Assembly (NCBI GenBank): GCA_009760855.2
Contig: WPIO01000004.1
Coordinates: 14,277,501-14,341,500 of the forward strand
DNA length: 64,000 bases
Source of the DNA: Cristatella mucedo
Taxonomy: Eukaryota > Bryozoa > Phylactolaemata > Cristatellidae
Reading direction: 5' to 3'
Shown here: positions 43,081 through 54,300 of the stretch, piece by piece
Numbering within the stretch: the first letter of the stretch is position 1
Layout: every line of letters begins with the position of its first letter
The notes under the pieces: generated by a model
Seen by the model: the letters and a program-made list of their open reading frames with translations, nothing else
What the model was told of the DNA's origin: nothing
Databases searched by the model: none
Made by a program: the position numbers and the translations under genes

Positions 43081-43512
43081 ATTCACGTGTATAATTGAGA
43101 TGGGTCAGCAATACTACAAGTTCCTTTAGCTTATTTGCTTTTCGTTTTCCTTTGATTAGGGGAAAGAGCTTTGTGATGTGTGTTATTGTTTCATGTGCTG
43201 CGCACTGATGGTGCCTATAGATTTCCGAGGACTTTTTTATAATGTTTTGCTGCAAGAGCATAAATCTTTGCTGGCCTTGATTTGGTAAACTGATTTCTAG
43301 TGTAGTGACAATCTTCACAGATGATAATTGATGAATATTGAGGGATGTTGGAATCAAATTATGTTTCTGTTGAATGGAGGTCACATAGATCACAACGTAG
43401 TTCCAAATATTAGTTTATGTCTTCGGATTATTTTTTTACACTTGGGATGATCGGTTTCTAAATATTCTTTGTCTGTTAATGCTTGGGAACAAATTTTGCA
43501 AAACATTTCCAT
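43081..43512 (-). pseudogene. Cys/His-rich small protein divergent from integrase
   Basis: The frame starts MEMFCKICSQALTDKEYLET and gives C-x-x-C...H-x-x-C (DHPKCKK), a zinc-finger-like layout. After a stop near 43390 another frame shows CDLCDLHSTET, a second C-x-x-C, and the long open frame 43079-43393 continues NQGQQRFMLLQQNIIKKSSE and ITHITKLFPLIKGKRKANKL. Frameshifts break it. Its ATG abuts the motif shared with the integrase. Probably a DNA-binding or regulatory protein; not assigned to a family. Confidence 0.5.
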
Positions 43513-43522
43513 TCTCTATAGA
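43513..43522. promoter_or_regulatory. TCTCTATAGA between divergent ATGs
   Basis: The 10 bp exactly separate the minus-strand ATG (43510-43512) from the integrase ATG (43523). It contains the palindrome TCTATAGA. Confidence 0.7.
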
Positions 43523-44399
43523 ATGTACTTCTTAACTTTAAAAGAGAGAAAAAAGAAGGTAAGTGTGACCCGGATTCAGATATTAGTCAGGAATTCAAAC
43601 CAAGGCCAAAAGTAATTCTTCCTGGTTTCTCTGACATAAAAGTACCTAATGAAAGTCATCAAGCAGATATACTGTATATGCCAACTGATTCAAATTATAA
43701 ATACGCATCAAGTGTAATTGATGTTGCTACTAAGTTTGAAGACTCGAGAGCACTTGAAAACACAATCATCGAAAGAAGTAGCACAAGCAATAGTAGATTT
43801 TTACTCAAAGGGTCCTTTGAATGGCCAAAGAAGATAACAGTAGATCCTGGATCGAAGTTCAAATGAGAATTTAAGAAAGAAATGAATAAACACGGAACGT
43901 GCGTGATAGAAGCGACAAGCAAGAAAAGTGCTGCACTAGTGGAGAGACTGAATGAATAGAACAATAGCAGAAAGAGCTTTCATTGCTCAGTGTGAAAAAT
44001 GATTAGAAAGTCTGAATTCTGGAGATCCTACTAGAAACAAGGAATGGATTGAGAATCTACCCAAGATTTTAGATTACCTGAATAATAGCATTAAAAGAAC
44101 AGCAGGAGAAGAATCGGCAAAAGCTATAAAAAAGAAATTGTCAACAACAGAAACCGGAGCACCGTAGAAAGTGTAGGAAAACAAGAAGAGTCATTAGAAC
44201 TTGGAACAACTGCTAGATACTTACTAGAACCGGTCGAAGGAGAAGATGAAAAAGAAGAAAGGCTACAGATCTTATATGGAGTTTGACAAAGCATATGATT
44301 CTTAGAATAATGGTAATGGAAGACCAACCACTTGGATATTTCCTTAACGATATAAAAAGAAGTTGTGTCAATGAAGAATGGCAAATAGTCAAACAGTAA
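43523..44399 (+). pseudogene. Polinton rve-family integrase
   Basis: The family inserts the element into host DNA with a D-D-E triad. Visible parts: KPRPKVILPGFSDIKVPN; HQADILYMP with the first Asp; VIDVATKFEDSRALENTI; in a shifted frame SSKEVAQAIVDFYSKGPL; back in frame WPKKITVDPGSKFK with the second Asp; and KSAALVERLN with the Glu. Then ENLPKILDYLNNSIKRTAGE and the C-terminal ATDLIWSLTKHMIL and LNDIKRSCVNEEWQIVKQ to TAA 44397-44399. The triad residues are kept, but several frameshifts and stops break the gene. The start is fixed by TCTATAGA. Confidence 0.85.
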
Positions 44400-44720
44400 T
44401 CAAACTTTTTGAGCCGTGTCTATTTCATCTGGGAATTTAACAATGTCACAGAATTCTTCTCTAGCTATTACATCATCAGACTAAGCGTCGGCTACTTTTG
44501 AGATAAACTTTGCATTTAATTCTAGAGTTTATCGCTGTCGTTTGTTTATTTTAGCAAGAACTCCATCGACTGATAACAAAATTTTAGTTACAGCTGCGAA
44601 TGCAGGAACAACACTAGATAACTCTGGGACTGATGGAACATAAGTGCTGGTAATCGTTACTCCTAGTGTTATGAAAATTTTGATAAATTTCAGTGCATAT
44701 CCTACTTTTGTTAAAGTCAT
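44400..44720 (-). pseudogene. Unknown minus-strand viral gene
   Basis: One frame of about 107 codons with TAA and TAG stops. It starts MTLTKVGYALKFIKIFITLG, has a hydrophobic middle (VVPAFAAVTKILLSVDGVLA) and an acidic end (VIAREEFCDIVKFPDEIDTA). The two hydrophobic segments suggest a small membrane protein. Its 3' end abuts that of the integrase. Not recognised. Confidence 0.4.
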
Positions 44721-44825
44721 TAGGCACTGCCTTACTTTGCTATTGTATTGAATAGCTTCTTCGTACCTTTAATTGGCATATTTTTGGCTTAGGTCTGACA
44801 ACTTTTCCTATATATTGGAAAACAT

Positions 44826-45313
44826 TTATCTGTTGCCTGGGCCAAAGAACCAACCAGTGTCATCAACTTCATAGTAAAAATAATCCTCTACTTTTATAGT
44901 TGGAACTCCTAATAAACTAAGTTTGTAATTATATTTATCAAGCGCAAGAATGTCCTCTTTACATTTTGATCCAACAATTTTTCTTATCAAAGAATTTATC
45001 TCAATTATCTCAGAATACTGTTCTGGCCAAGTCATGGCCTCAATAGCCGCTTTTCTTTTCGCTGCGATAATAAGCTGTCGTTTATATTTTCTTCTTGCTT
45101 CTTTACCATTGAATGTTGACGCTCAAATATACAAGACCCGTTTGTTCCTTTAATACAAGCACCAGCAAAATTAGTTAGTTGACTCTTCCTAGTTGGAATA
45201 TAAGGTGACTGCCCGCAAAAGAAATAAATATCGCTTCTAGTTCGTTTGCGCCAATTTACAACAGTCTCTCCCTGTCTCCTCCAAAGACCCATCAATAATT
45301 CAGAGATTGGCAT
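44826..45313 (-). pseudogene. Unknown basic viral protein, frameshifted
   Basis: A first part, MPISELLMGLWRRQGETVVN, is followed by SPYIPTRKSQLTNFAGACIK. After a frameshift near 45035 it continues EAMTWPEQYSEIIEINSLIR, ILALDKYNYKLSLLGVPTIK and YYEVDDTGWFFGPGNR, ending at TAA. It begins inside the 3' end of the right terminal-repeat gene. About 160 residues; not recognised. Confidence 0.4.
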
Positions 45314-45915
45314 TTCGTATTTATTAAGAAAATATCTTTCAAATAACTTTGCAATTTTTTATTATAGTATACAACAACTGCTACAAGCCGTGTGTAAATG
45401 AATGTTAGGGATTTTAAGGACACATATTCGATGAATCTTTCGATCGTAGTAAGAAAAGTGAAGAGAATGTACTCACCTTTTTCATTGACAAGAATGGGTG
45501 CAACAACAGGCGTCATCTTTAAATTACTCATGGTCTTCAGCAATTCTCTTTTCACTCTTGCCAAGTCGGAACCCGATCTTTCATAGAGCGCATCAAAGCC
45601 AGCTTCGCTATTATATAATCCGACATATTCGTAATCCCTAAATTTACCGTCGGAAGAAGACTTACCTAAAAACCATCCACTCTCCTTAATACGCGACACA
45701 CCTAACGCTTCCCTTTCGTAAGACTATCCTTTAACCTTCTTGCTAATATTCTTTGTAGGAGCTACGTCATTCTTTTCTATTTGCGTTATACTTTTTATCA
45801 TTTCATATAATGTTGCTTGAGAAAAAGGATATTTTGGCAGAAAGCCCGTCCTCGTCCTTACTTCCTCGCGAAGTCTGTTTGCTTGCTCTGCAAACTTCTC
45901 GCCCTTTCTGCGATC
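45292..45915 (-). pseudogene. Right terminal-repeat gene, unknown function
   Basis: The frame from RRKGEKFAEQANRLREEV includes LPKYPFSQATLYEMIKSITQ, KNDVAPTKNISKK, a TAG, then SGWFLGKSSSDGKFRDYEYV, LVNEKGEYILFTFLTTIERF and a hydrophobic part (LKSLTFIYTRLVAVVVYYNK). It matches the left copy (18934-19424) plus the displaced piece at 18770-18880. It has one stop versus four in the left copy. A GTGAGT follows LVNEKG coding sequence and could be a splice donor. Not recognised. Confidence 0.65.
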
Positions 45916-45920
45916 CCATC
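45470..45920 (-). repeat. Right terminal inverted repeat
   Basis: It is the inverted partner of 18954-19402, about 450 bp with about 85-90 percent identity by eye. The outer limit is where a minisatellite begins. Confidence 0.8.
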
Positions 45921-45990
45921 TGCCATTCTGCCATCTGTCGTCTGCCATTCTGCCATCTGTCGTCTGCCATTCTGCGATCCCATCTGGCTG
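45908..45990. repeat. Minisatellite at the right end of the element
   Basis: Units of about 22-23 bp (TCTGCCATTCTGCCATCTGTCG) occur about three times, flanked by two copies of GCGATCCCATCTG. It marks the change from AT-rich viral to GC-richer host sequence. Confidence 0.8.
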
Positions 45991-46429
45991 CGCAGCTGAA
46001 AAAGCCACGACGCCGGAGCAGTTATTTGCCACCAAGCACTGCTGCTGCTGCTGCTACTGCTGCTTGGACTTCTGGTGGTGGTGGTGTTGCAATAGCGGCA
46101 GCAGACTCCTCGCGTGCCATCCGATTCGCTCAGAATCATACATTAGCTATCGCGTTTTGCTTTAAGGCAGTATGCGACCATTATTGTGCTAGTTTCAGCC
46201 TGAGAGCCTCTTTCCATAGTTCTTGTGCGACAATATTGACTATTCCGATGCATAGCTGGAAAACTTCGCTGCTGCTCTCATAATACACGCTCGAGACAGT
46301 CCTCTTTCATTACGTATCTGTGTACATACGAATTTTTTCCTGCTACGAATAGCATCCGGTCTGGGGCGTGCTTGTAACAAAACCGTCCCGCGTAAGTTCT
46401 CCTAGCCTTGTGCTAAGTATAAGTGTGAG
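45991..46429. other. Right junction, no gene seen
   Basis: It contains a CTG/GCTGCTGCTG run near 46038-46063. No family is recognised. The open frames crossing it owe their length to the repeats. Confidence 0.4.
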
Positions 46430-46790
46430 TTCCAGCGTAAGTAGTTCCTTGTGTAAGTTCCAGTCTGGCTTTAGAGCTAATCATTCCACAGAGTCAGCAT
46501 TGCTTAGCGTGTACAATGACCTACTGAGGAATGCAGACTTAGGTAAAATGTCTGTGCTTGTTTTGCTCGATCTTTCGCAGCTTTTGATTCTATCGATCAC
46601 AAAGTTCTTCGAAAGCGCCTCTCATCTCGCCTGGGCATCACTGGCACTTCTCTGCAATGGTTCAGGTCCCATCTCAGTGGGAGACTCCAGAGAATCAATA
46701 TTACTATTGAGGCCATGACTTGGCAGTTATGGCCGCATCACCCTCATTGATTCAAGTATCGGCTCAACGCGTTCTATAAGTGCGAATCTG
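46430..46790 (+). mobile_element. CR1-like LINE RT fragment
   Basis: It encodes CKFQSGFRANHSTESALLSV, NDLLRNADLGKMSVLVLLDL and, with a frameshift, IDHK-like and SSHLAWASLALLC parts of a CR1/L2 reverse transcriptase upstream of the YADD box. It is only a piece, with no tail directly after it. Confidence 0.75.
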
Positions 46791-47139
46791 CTTGCACCCC
46801 ATTGTCTAATTGAAAAAAACATAAATTTTCAAAATAACATTGCTGCGGTCGCTGAGCCAAAGTTTGTTGTGAAACTACGGCAATTTTAAATTTATTCCAG
46901 GCAAAAGGGATTACGAAAGCACAAGTTGTACCCAATGACAAAATTAATTTAAATGTATTATCTAATGCCATTATTATTGTATAATGCGTGGATTTGCTTC
47001 TCGATACTTGCATCGTCGCTACTGATGCTCACCTGTGTGCTGCATGCATTCTTCGTATCCCTGTAGCCACTGAAAAACCATTGAAAAACTTGTGTGCGGT
47101 AGCAGCATGCCCCAGCACGTGAGTAAGCTAAAATAAGTA

Positions 47140-47205
47140 AATTGCTTAGAAAGAGATTTAGTTCTGCGAGGCCACTGAATAAATATGTTATTAATAGCAT
47201 TATCA
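47140..47205 (+). repeat. LINE 3' tail remnant
   Basis: TTGCTTAGAAAGAGATTTAG and GAGGCCACTGAATAAATATG match the shared tail with divergence. Confidence 0.55.
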
Positions 47206-48017
47206 TTACAATATTTCCATATCTGCGTTTTTCTCTAAAACTATATTCTCTCTAGATTATATGCATAGAAAATCACCGTCTGATCGAGGCCGTGCGTGAA
47301 TATAGGTTCATATACAGCTAACCTATACGTACGGGTATATAAAGGCAAATACTCTGTATGCAGAACGGCTAAATAAATTTGTATATGTATATGCATTTAT
47401 ATATATTTATTTAGAGTATAGTGAATATATGAATGTATCTATATAGTTTATAATTATAATAATCTAGGTTCGTAGCACTCCAGCAGAACTAAATCTCTTT
47501 CTAGGCATTTCGCGTACGCTGGAAAAGAGTAAAGCAATGTATCTTTACATTATCGTCTCCATAGCTAAAACAAAATTGATAAAGTTCCTGAAGCAGCTGT
47601 CAAATTTCGTTGTAATGCCATCGCGTTACATGTGTACGGCAGTCAAACTAACCACAGTGAACAATAATTTCCTTAAAAATCGCAGCAGCTGCATAACTTC
47701 TGAGAAATATCCTGACCAGAATAATTGCTCTGATAAGCATATGACCGAGCAATTGAGAGAATTAATATCAGATGTAATACATGATCAAAGTAGCTCACTC
47801 CGCACCAACGTTACGTTAGGAGCGGTAGAGTAAAACACTACGAACCGCTCTTTAACGCGGTTTTTGATAACCTACGTTAAGAAAATGTGGCCACGTTCTA
47901 AGGGTCCAGGTTGAATCCAGCCAGACCCGATAGGCAATACACTGACGAGGTTCAACACTGCGCATAAGGCGTGCGAGTGCTGACTGTTTCGGGCTTCGTA
48001 TCCTTGAGCAGTAATGA
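47206..48017. other. Unassigned, with an inverted LINE tail at 47455-47525
   Basis: The complementary tail AAATCTCTTTCTAGGCATTT lies at about 47490-47510. The rest is AT-rich and unassigned. A short hairpin (GAGCGGTAG ... CGAACCGCTC) occurs near 47820-47855. Confidence 0.4.
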
Positions 48018-48018
48018 T

Positions 48019-48062
<44 letters not shown>
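48018..48062. repeat. (GA)n microsatellite
   Basis: About 22 GA units. Confidence 0.95.
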
Positions 48063-48065
<3 letters not shown>

Positions 48066-49857
48066 TTGCCATTCAGCAGCCTTCAGTTAGGGTAAGTCGG
48101 AAGGTTCGCCGAAGCCAGATGCAGCGGACCTCTAATGGCTCTCGAATTGAAAGCGCCCATGTGCATAATAACTGCCGCCGAACTCGGCTTTCCCGCGTTT
48201 TATCTGCACGTGTGATTTCGTAGTGCACACACATTTTTCAGGGTAATGAGTGGGCCTTGCAGGAAGGTAGCATCGCTTCTGCTTCCCAGCTTTTCTCAGT
48301 CCAAGCAGACATCGAAGCAACCAATAGAGCTAAAAAATTTTCACTGGAGAATTTTTCCAACAGTGAGTTAAAGAGGGCGCTTGCTGCCTGGGAGGGGCTG
48401 AGGGGCGTAACTTGATTTGGCGAGACAGCATAAGTCTCGCGAAACTCGGGAGCAGGGCTTCCGTGCGGGATGTTCGCGGAAATGATCAAATAAGGAAGGA
48501 AAGCAACTTCTCACTCGCAAGTTTTTTTTATTTTTTGATAAACCCGCGAGTAACGCAAGCTGTGTATCTTTGCGACGGTAAGGTTTCGCTTTGCTTCGGC
48601 GTTGATTGAAAAAAGACCTCCGTGTAAACATAAGTTGAAAGAGGTCACGCTTAGGTATGTCAGTGGAAGGCTAAGCATCGAGCCTGGCAAAATATGGTCA
48701 GTTTAACCAATTTTCCTGCACATAGAGAGGCCATGCTTACATCGAGGATGCGTGTAGAGAAGTTCGACTGCAGTAAGCAGAGAAAGAAGAAAATTCGCGG
48801 AGAAGCGTCAGGCATTGGCAATTTTACGATAGCAGCAGCGGACTAAGTATTTCTAATTGGTTTTCATAACATCAGCTGCCAAGCACAGACATCTGAAACT
48901 GTTCTCCCATTCGTCTGGCGTTGAATACTAACAATAGCGCACTTGATACAGCGTCCTCAGAGAGCTTAATCCCTTACTAGGCGCTTTACATTTGCTGCAA
49001 AGGTTATGCGGTCCCCCGTCTCCGACACCTCCCCGCCAGCAGCTAACGAAAGCTTCAGCGCCCAAATATCTCCTCAGCTTCGGGCTTCACTTAAGCAAAC
49101 GTTACAATCGTGTCTACGTTCAGAATGACGAGGGCGCAGAGAGAAACGAAGCTTTTAACTCCTACTTTTAACCGTCGATTACTGTTCAGCCATTCTACGC
49201 TTGCATCTTTTGAACTAATAAGCGTTTATGCACGTTCTTTTGTTTGCTAACACAAAGACGGCCAATTAAGTTGAATTCTGCACTTATTTTTCGATGGCCA
49301 CGGTCGCGGACATAGCTTGGCTGCACCCATCCCCCCCCGTTTCAACCAAAAGTATCGAAGAGTAGACTTCAATGTAACCGGCAACGCTACCTAGTAGACG
49401 CAGGCTAGCCGCTTTCGGCCGAGCCTCAGCAATCACCTGGGAGGCGCCACAGCCTGAACCTTCCACGTGCTTTGCTGGCATAGACGGTTGGACGTTGAGA
49501 AGAGGCAGCCCAATGTAAAGGATTTTTGCCCGTGTGCCAAGTGCTTTCAAGGTGAGGTATTTCGAGCTAGAAAGGACCGAACCTATGGCGGCGTATGAAG
49601 TTCAGTGCACAGAGGTCCCGCAGGCGGCTAAACTTCCTTCTAAATACCCTCTAAAACCCTCTACTCTGTACATAATGCAAAAACTCTCGGGTCTCGCCCT
49701 GTCGCTATTAGTTTCCTCCGGCACAACTCGAGCTGTAAACGATCGATTACAGAGTCGCCACTTCCCTCGGCTTCGTAAGTGCCACAGGGCTCGAGCCCAA
49801 CCGCAGTCATCAAGTACATCTACTTTGATCTTGGTTCATGGTGAGCACGCTAACCAC
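48063..49857. other. Unassigned, with an inverted LINE tail at 48935-49010
   Basis: A tail piece reads TTAATCCCTTACTAGGCGCT followed by TTTACATTTGCTGCAAAGG, on the minus strand. No gene is recognised in the remaining sequence. Short frames on both strands look accidental. Confidence 0.4.
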
Positions 49858-49975
49858 TGAGGGGCCGTGACAGCCCCCCAGGTAAGGGGCTCACTCTTCA
49901 CGACACAGGTCGTGGGTTTGAGTCCTGCGGTGGGTGAAAATTTATTGCCCACTGCAAGCGATAGCGATAGCAGTT
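49858..49975 (+). mobile_element. tRNA-derived SINE head (second family)
   Basis: It has GTCGTGGGTTTGAGTCCTGC as a B-box-like element and a CCAGGTAAGGGGCTC head, as in the SINE at 27826-28150. It runs into a short (ATA/AAT) stretch and then into an inverted LINE tail. Confidence 0.65.
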
Positions 49976-50212
49976 AATAATAATAATTAATATTATAACA
50001 CACTTGATAGCACCCTCAGGGAACTTGATCTCTTTCTAGGCACTTTACATTTACTGCCAAGGAAGCACGATCAAATGGTTAGTGATAGTAGCATGCTCAA
50101 TAAACAACAAGAATAGCATGGTTAGGGTGACATACACAGGGTCAGCATGCAAATATGGTTAGTGGCAGCATGCAACAGTGCCAGCAGGCATAAGCACATA
50201 ATGGACGAACAA
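49976..50212 (-). mobile_element. LINE family 1, 3' UTR fragment
   Basis: On the minus strand it has the family 3' UTR (GCATGCTGACCCTGTGTATG-like) and the tail with GCGC lost by mutation. It is nested directly beside the next copy. Confidence 0.75.
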
Positions 50213-51065
50213 GAACAATAATAATCCACTTGATAAAGGGCCCTCAGAGAACTCAGTCTCTCTCTAGGTGCTTTACATTTGCTGCAAAGGGAAATGCAAT
50301 TGAATGGTGAGTAATATCATGTTTGATAAACAAAAAATGAATAACACGGTTAGGGGTGACATGCACAGGGTCAGCATGCACATGTGGTTAGTGGCAGCAT
50401 GCAACAGTGTCGGCACGCATAAGCACATAAAGAACGAATCACACGGATCCACTAAATGCTGTCATAAATAGGTGCATTTTTACTTTCTTTTTAAATCTGG
50501 TCAAGCCAGGGATGTCGTGACAGAAGTTTGGAGTGAGTTCCAGGCCTTAGAAGCAAACGAACTAAAGGCACGGTCTCCAAAGGACCTTGAGGTTTGTACG
50601 AGGTATAGGTAGACTTTTGGATTCCGAAAAGCGGGTATTACGATACTTGGCCTGATGGGGGAGTATATCTGAGAGATAGGCTGGAGCCAAAGAATGAAGT
50701 GGCCTAAAAGTGAGCGACAAAACCTTGAAGTCAATCCGTTGCTTGACTGGTAGCCAGTGCAAGTCGGCGAGAAGTGGTGTGATGTGGCAACTGCGATGCT
50801 CACGACAGACAAGCCTAGCTGCAGAGTTTTGCATCAGCTGCAATCGCCTGATGGCACATGCTGGTAGGCCAGTAAGCAGTGAGTTGCATTAGTCAAGATG
50901 GGATGTCACGAATGCATGGACCAACTTGGACGTGGTATCCTTATCTAAACAAGCCCAAATTTTAGCAATGTTATGAAGCTGAAAATAGGCAGATTTGACT
51001 GCGAAGCTGATATGGTCGTCTAACGAGAGGTCGCTTTGGAATATGACACCTAGATTTCGAGTCAC
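50213..51065 (-). mobile_element. LINE family 1, RT C-terminal fragment
   Basis: It encodes in broken frames QNSAARLVCREHRSCHITPL, DLHWLPVKQRIDFKVLSLTF and PIPRTNLK, as in the copies at 22 and 42 kb. The 5' part includes FQSDLSLDDHIS-like coding. It has more stops than those copies. Confidence 0.85.
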
Positions 51066-51262
51066 AGAAACCCACTAAATGCTGCCATACATAGATGCGC
51101 TTTTAATTACTTTTTAAATGTGGTCAAGCCAGGGGATGTCGTGGCGGAGGTCGGGAGTGAATTACAGGCTTTGGGAGCATGCGAACTAAAGGCATGGTCT
51201 CCAAAAGATTTTTAGGTTTGTACCAGGTGTTGGTAAACAGTTAGATTCCGAAAAGCGGCGAA
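51066..51262 (-). mobile_element. LINE family 1, short fragment
   Basis: It is a repeat of the stretch that covers the end of the reverse transcriptase and the stop region, with ACTAAATGCTGCCATACAT and TTCCGAAAAGCGGCG. It is adjacent and in the same orientation as the previous copy. Confidence 0.65.
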
Positions 51263-51399
51263 AGTTAAGACTCTTCTGTCACTGCACAAATGAGGCTGTT
51301 AAATCAGCTAGTATTTTTTCTGGGCCAAACCAGCACCCAGCATCACAGCCCCTCCTTAATTGTATCGTTGAACAAGCGTACCATTAGAAATGCTATTGA

Positions 51400-52900
51400 G
51401 ATGTCGCTGTTTTATTCGTACTATAAACAGTAACTAATACAGTGCTGGCACAACCGGTGCATGGCAAGGTGCAATTACTGGGCAAAACAAGACTTTAGTA
51501 GCTATGAAGACATGCTCTGCGAGAGAGCTAAATCAATACACACTAATCACTATAAAGCTATTCCAGGCTGCAATTGCTGGCGAGTACCAGCAGCCCCCCA
51601 GGCGAGGTCCGTCCGTGAAATTCTGGCAATCAGCTGCCAAAGCTGCAGATCCGAGCCTAACGAGCAGCCAGACATTTTGTGTTGAGCCGGCGCTTGCTTT
51701 TTGCTGCGACTCGCCGGCACCTGCCACCACATGCTGCCAGCCGTCCAGCATCAAACCACAGAGCCTCGGCGATCACCACCGGCCAATTGTTTCACTGATG
51801 GTAGCAAACGACCACGACAATCTGTAAGTGCAGCACTCCTACCAATCTGCATAAAAGCGAATGCCTGTGTAACGGCACAGCTGGGGGAGGGGGCAAAAGG
51901 AGCACGATGACTTCAGCAATACTTTGTCTGCTGCGCATGATTGGAGCAAGCCTACCACATTGCGCAGCTGCCAACTTGCTCGGGAGCAGCCAACGGCCAA
52001 GAAGGCGCATGGCACGAGCAGCGTTTGCGTAGAGTAACTATTTGCCTGTCTCGCCTGCAGCCTGGCATGCCACGATAGTCGCGAGGTGGCATCGTGCCTG
52101 GCGCTGGACGCATGCATGGAGGCCACGCCAAGACCACGAGGAAGACGACGATGGGTGCAATGCACCCATCGCAGTTGGTGCTCTGCAGTGCGGCGCTCGC
52201 CAGACGGCGTTGCTCGCAGCCAGAAAGCGAGTCTGGCGCGGCGTCGGCGCACACACTCGCCGATTAGAAGGCGAATGTGACCCGTGGCTGCTGTGTCCGA
52301 CCCTTCTGGCTTTCGCGTGACGAGAGTGTTGGTTCGGCTTCGACCGGAGGGCACGGAGAGGCACCCATCCTTCCAGCCGGCTGGAGGGGAGTTTCGGCAA
52401 GCTGTTCTGTGCTGCTGTAGACCTGCTCTGCAGTGGGTGACATTAGCGGGCGACCGCCGCTTGGACGCGGGGCATTAAATTGCCAAGCGCAGGTTTGCTG
52501 CACCAGTGGACTTCTCTAAAAATTGCGAAATGGCAGCAGCAGTGGCCCCTGTCATTTCCAGCGCTGCTACAGTGGCGCTGCCGGCGACGACAGCAGCACT
52601 GGCAGCAGGCACCAAGGCTGCTTCGTTGCCACGCGTACTCTCGGCGACGGCAGCCAAAGTTCTGCATCAAACAATTGGAGCATCCACTGGGCGTTGACTC
52701 GGGAGGAAGCAGTGGGGGCGCCAGTGGCACGAGCATGGCAAGCCGAGCACAAACCGCGTGCTGGCACAAACCGCTGTGAAGCCGAGCACAAACCGCTGTG
52801 AGCTCCACCTACACTGTACAATGACTGCGGGCTCAGCTGGGAGCAGTAGGGCAGCGTTTCAGCAGACTGCTGTCTTTCCCAGCGGTTGTCCTGCATCAAG
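51400..52900. other. GC-rich patch, possible promoter or exon region
   Basis: It has locally raised GC and CpG with long open frames on both strands. An ATG at 52530 opens 55 Ala-rich codons (MAAAVAPVISSAATVALPAT) to TGA at 52695-52697, which resembles a targeting-type N-terminus or chance. No splice-bounded exon is certain. Confidence 0.3.
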
Positions 52901-53199
52901 AAAATGCACCAGTCGCGTTATGCGAATTGGCTAGATGCTTGGCGTGAGATGGACACTGCACAGCAACTAGATAGATCGGGTAGAAATTGACAGCCATCAA
53001 GCTCGACTCTGTATTCACATAAAGCAATGACAGCTGCTAGCCGGTGTCACCAATGGATCAACACAAGCAGAGCTCTAAGATAATAAGACCCAGAGGCCCC
53101 CCTTATGGAGGAGGAGGTAGAAGCCAGCCCATGTCAGCAGGAAGAGGGTGACTTAATGAGAGCTACGCCCATGGCCACTAAAATTTCGTCGAGGCTATA

Positions 53200-53850
53200 C
53201 AAAACTCTGTAGTCAGGCTTGACTATCGAGAGCGTCACGGTTGTCACATCACAGCGCTTCTCACAGACCTGCACTGGCCTACCCATAGAGCAGGGCATGG
53301 TCTTTAAGGCTTCCCCACTCACATTTAGGTCCCTTCATTCTTTTCTTTTAGGTCACTTAATTCTTTGTTTCCAGCCTATCTCTCAGATCTACTCCCCCAC
53401 CAGGCCAAGCATAGTACCATCCACTTTTCGGAATCCAACAGTTTACCGATACCTCGTACAAACCACTTATCCTTTGGAGACCGCGCATTTAATTTAGTTC
53501 GTATGCTCCCAAAGCCTGGAACTCACTCCTGACTTGCATTGCAACATCCCCTGACTTGACCACATTTAAAAAGAAATTAAATATGCAACTATTTATGACA
53601 GCATTTAGTGGGTCCCTGTAATTCGTCCTTCATGTGCTTATGCGTGTTGACACTGTGCATGCTGCCACTAACCACATTTGCATGCTGACACTGTGCATGT
53701 CACATCTAACCATGTTATTCATGTTGTTTATCAAGCATGATATTACTCACCATTCAATCGCGTTTCCCTTTGCAGCAAATGTAAAGCGCCTAGAAAGAGA
53801 TTGAGTTCTCCGAGGGCACTTGATCAAGTGCATATATAATTATTATTCCA
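53200..53850 (+). mobile_element. LINE family 1 fragment
   Basis: It carries broken frames for CHITALLTDLHWPT, HQAKHSTIHFSESNSLPIPR and KPGTHS, then the 3' UTR and the tail AAAGCGCCTAGAAAGAGATT to ATTATTATT. It is truncated at the 5' end. Confidence 0.85.
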
Positions 53851-53859
53851 GTCTTGCTA

Positions 53860-54300
53860 TCATAACTACTCCCTCACTAGTCTAGCATAGTACCACATGC
53901 TTTTCTGACTCACCTTGCTTAGCTAAATCCTTGGACGAATCTCAATTCCTTTGGAAAATGTGCCTCTATCTAACTCAGAGACAGGTAACCCTTCTCAGGG
54001 TAATGGCCACATTTAGGATCTTAGTAGGGGGCCTCCTAGGAATAAACCAGACACAGTTGCAAAGACATTCCTGACTGACGTCACGACATCCCCCTGACTT
54101 GAACACTACAGTACAAACGCATCTGTACCTCACAGCATTTGCTGGGTCCTTCTGAATTTTCCTTTGTGTGATTACGCATGCTGATACTGAGCATGTTATC
54201 ACTAACCGTATTGATATGCTTCCTTTACAGCCCATGTAAAGTGTCTATACTGAGATTTAGTTCTCTGATGGTGCTATACAAATGTCTTGCTCTTGTTATT
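53860..54300 (+). mobile_element. LINE family 1 fragment, strongly decayed
   Basis: It has the end of the RT region, a TGTGATTACGCATGCTGATA stretch and a diverged tail (AAAGTGTCTATACTGAGATT to GCTATACAAAT). Confidence 0.55.

Larger units (their letters stand above)
18720..45920. mobile_element. Degenerate Polinton/Maverick (adintovirus-like) element
   Basis: This AT-rich block is distinct from its flanks and holds the hallmark gene set: protein-primed DNA polymerase B, rve integrase, packaging ATPase, adenain-like protease, double jelly-roll capsid and penton-like proteins. The ends carry inverted copies of one gene (18934-19424 and 45292-45915). Size is about 27.2 kb, or about 22.4 kb without four retrotransposon insertions and one microsatellite. 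Almost every gene has stops or frameshifts. Exact tips and target duplication could not be fixed by eye; the left tip is taken at the hairpin near 18720 and the right at a minisatellite near 45920. Confidence 0.85.
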
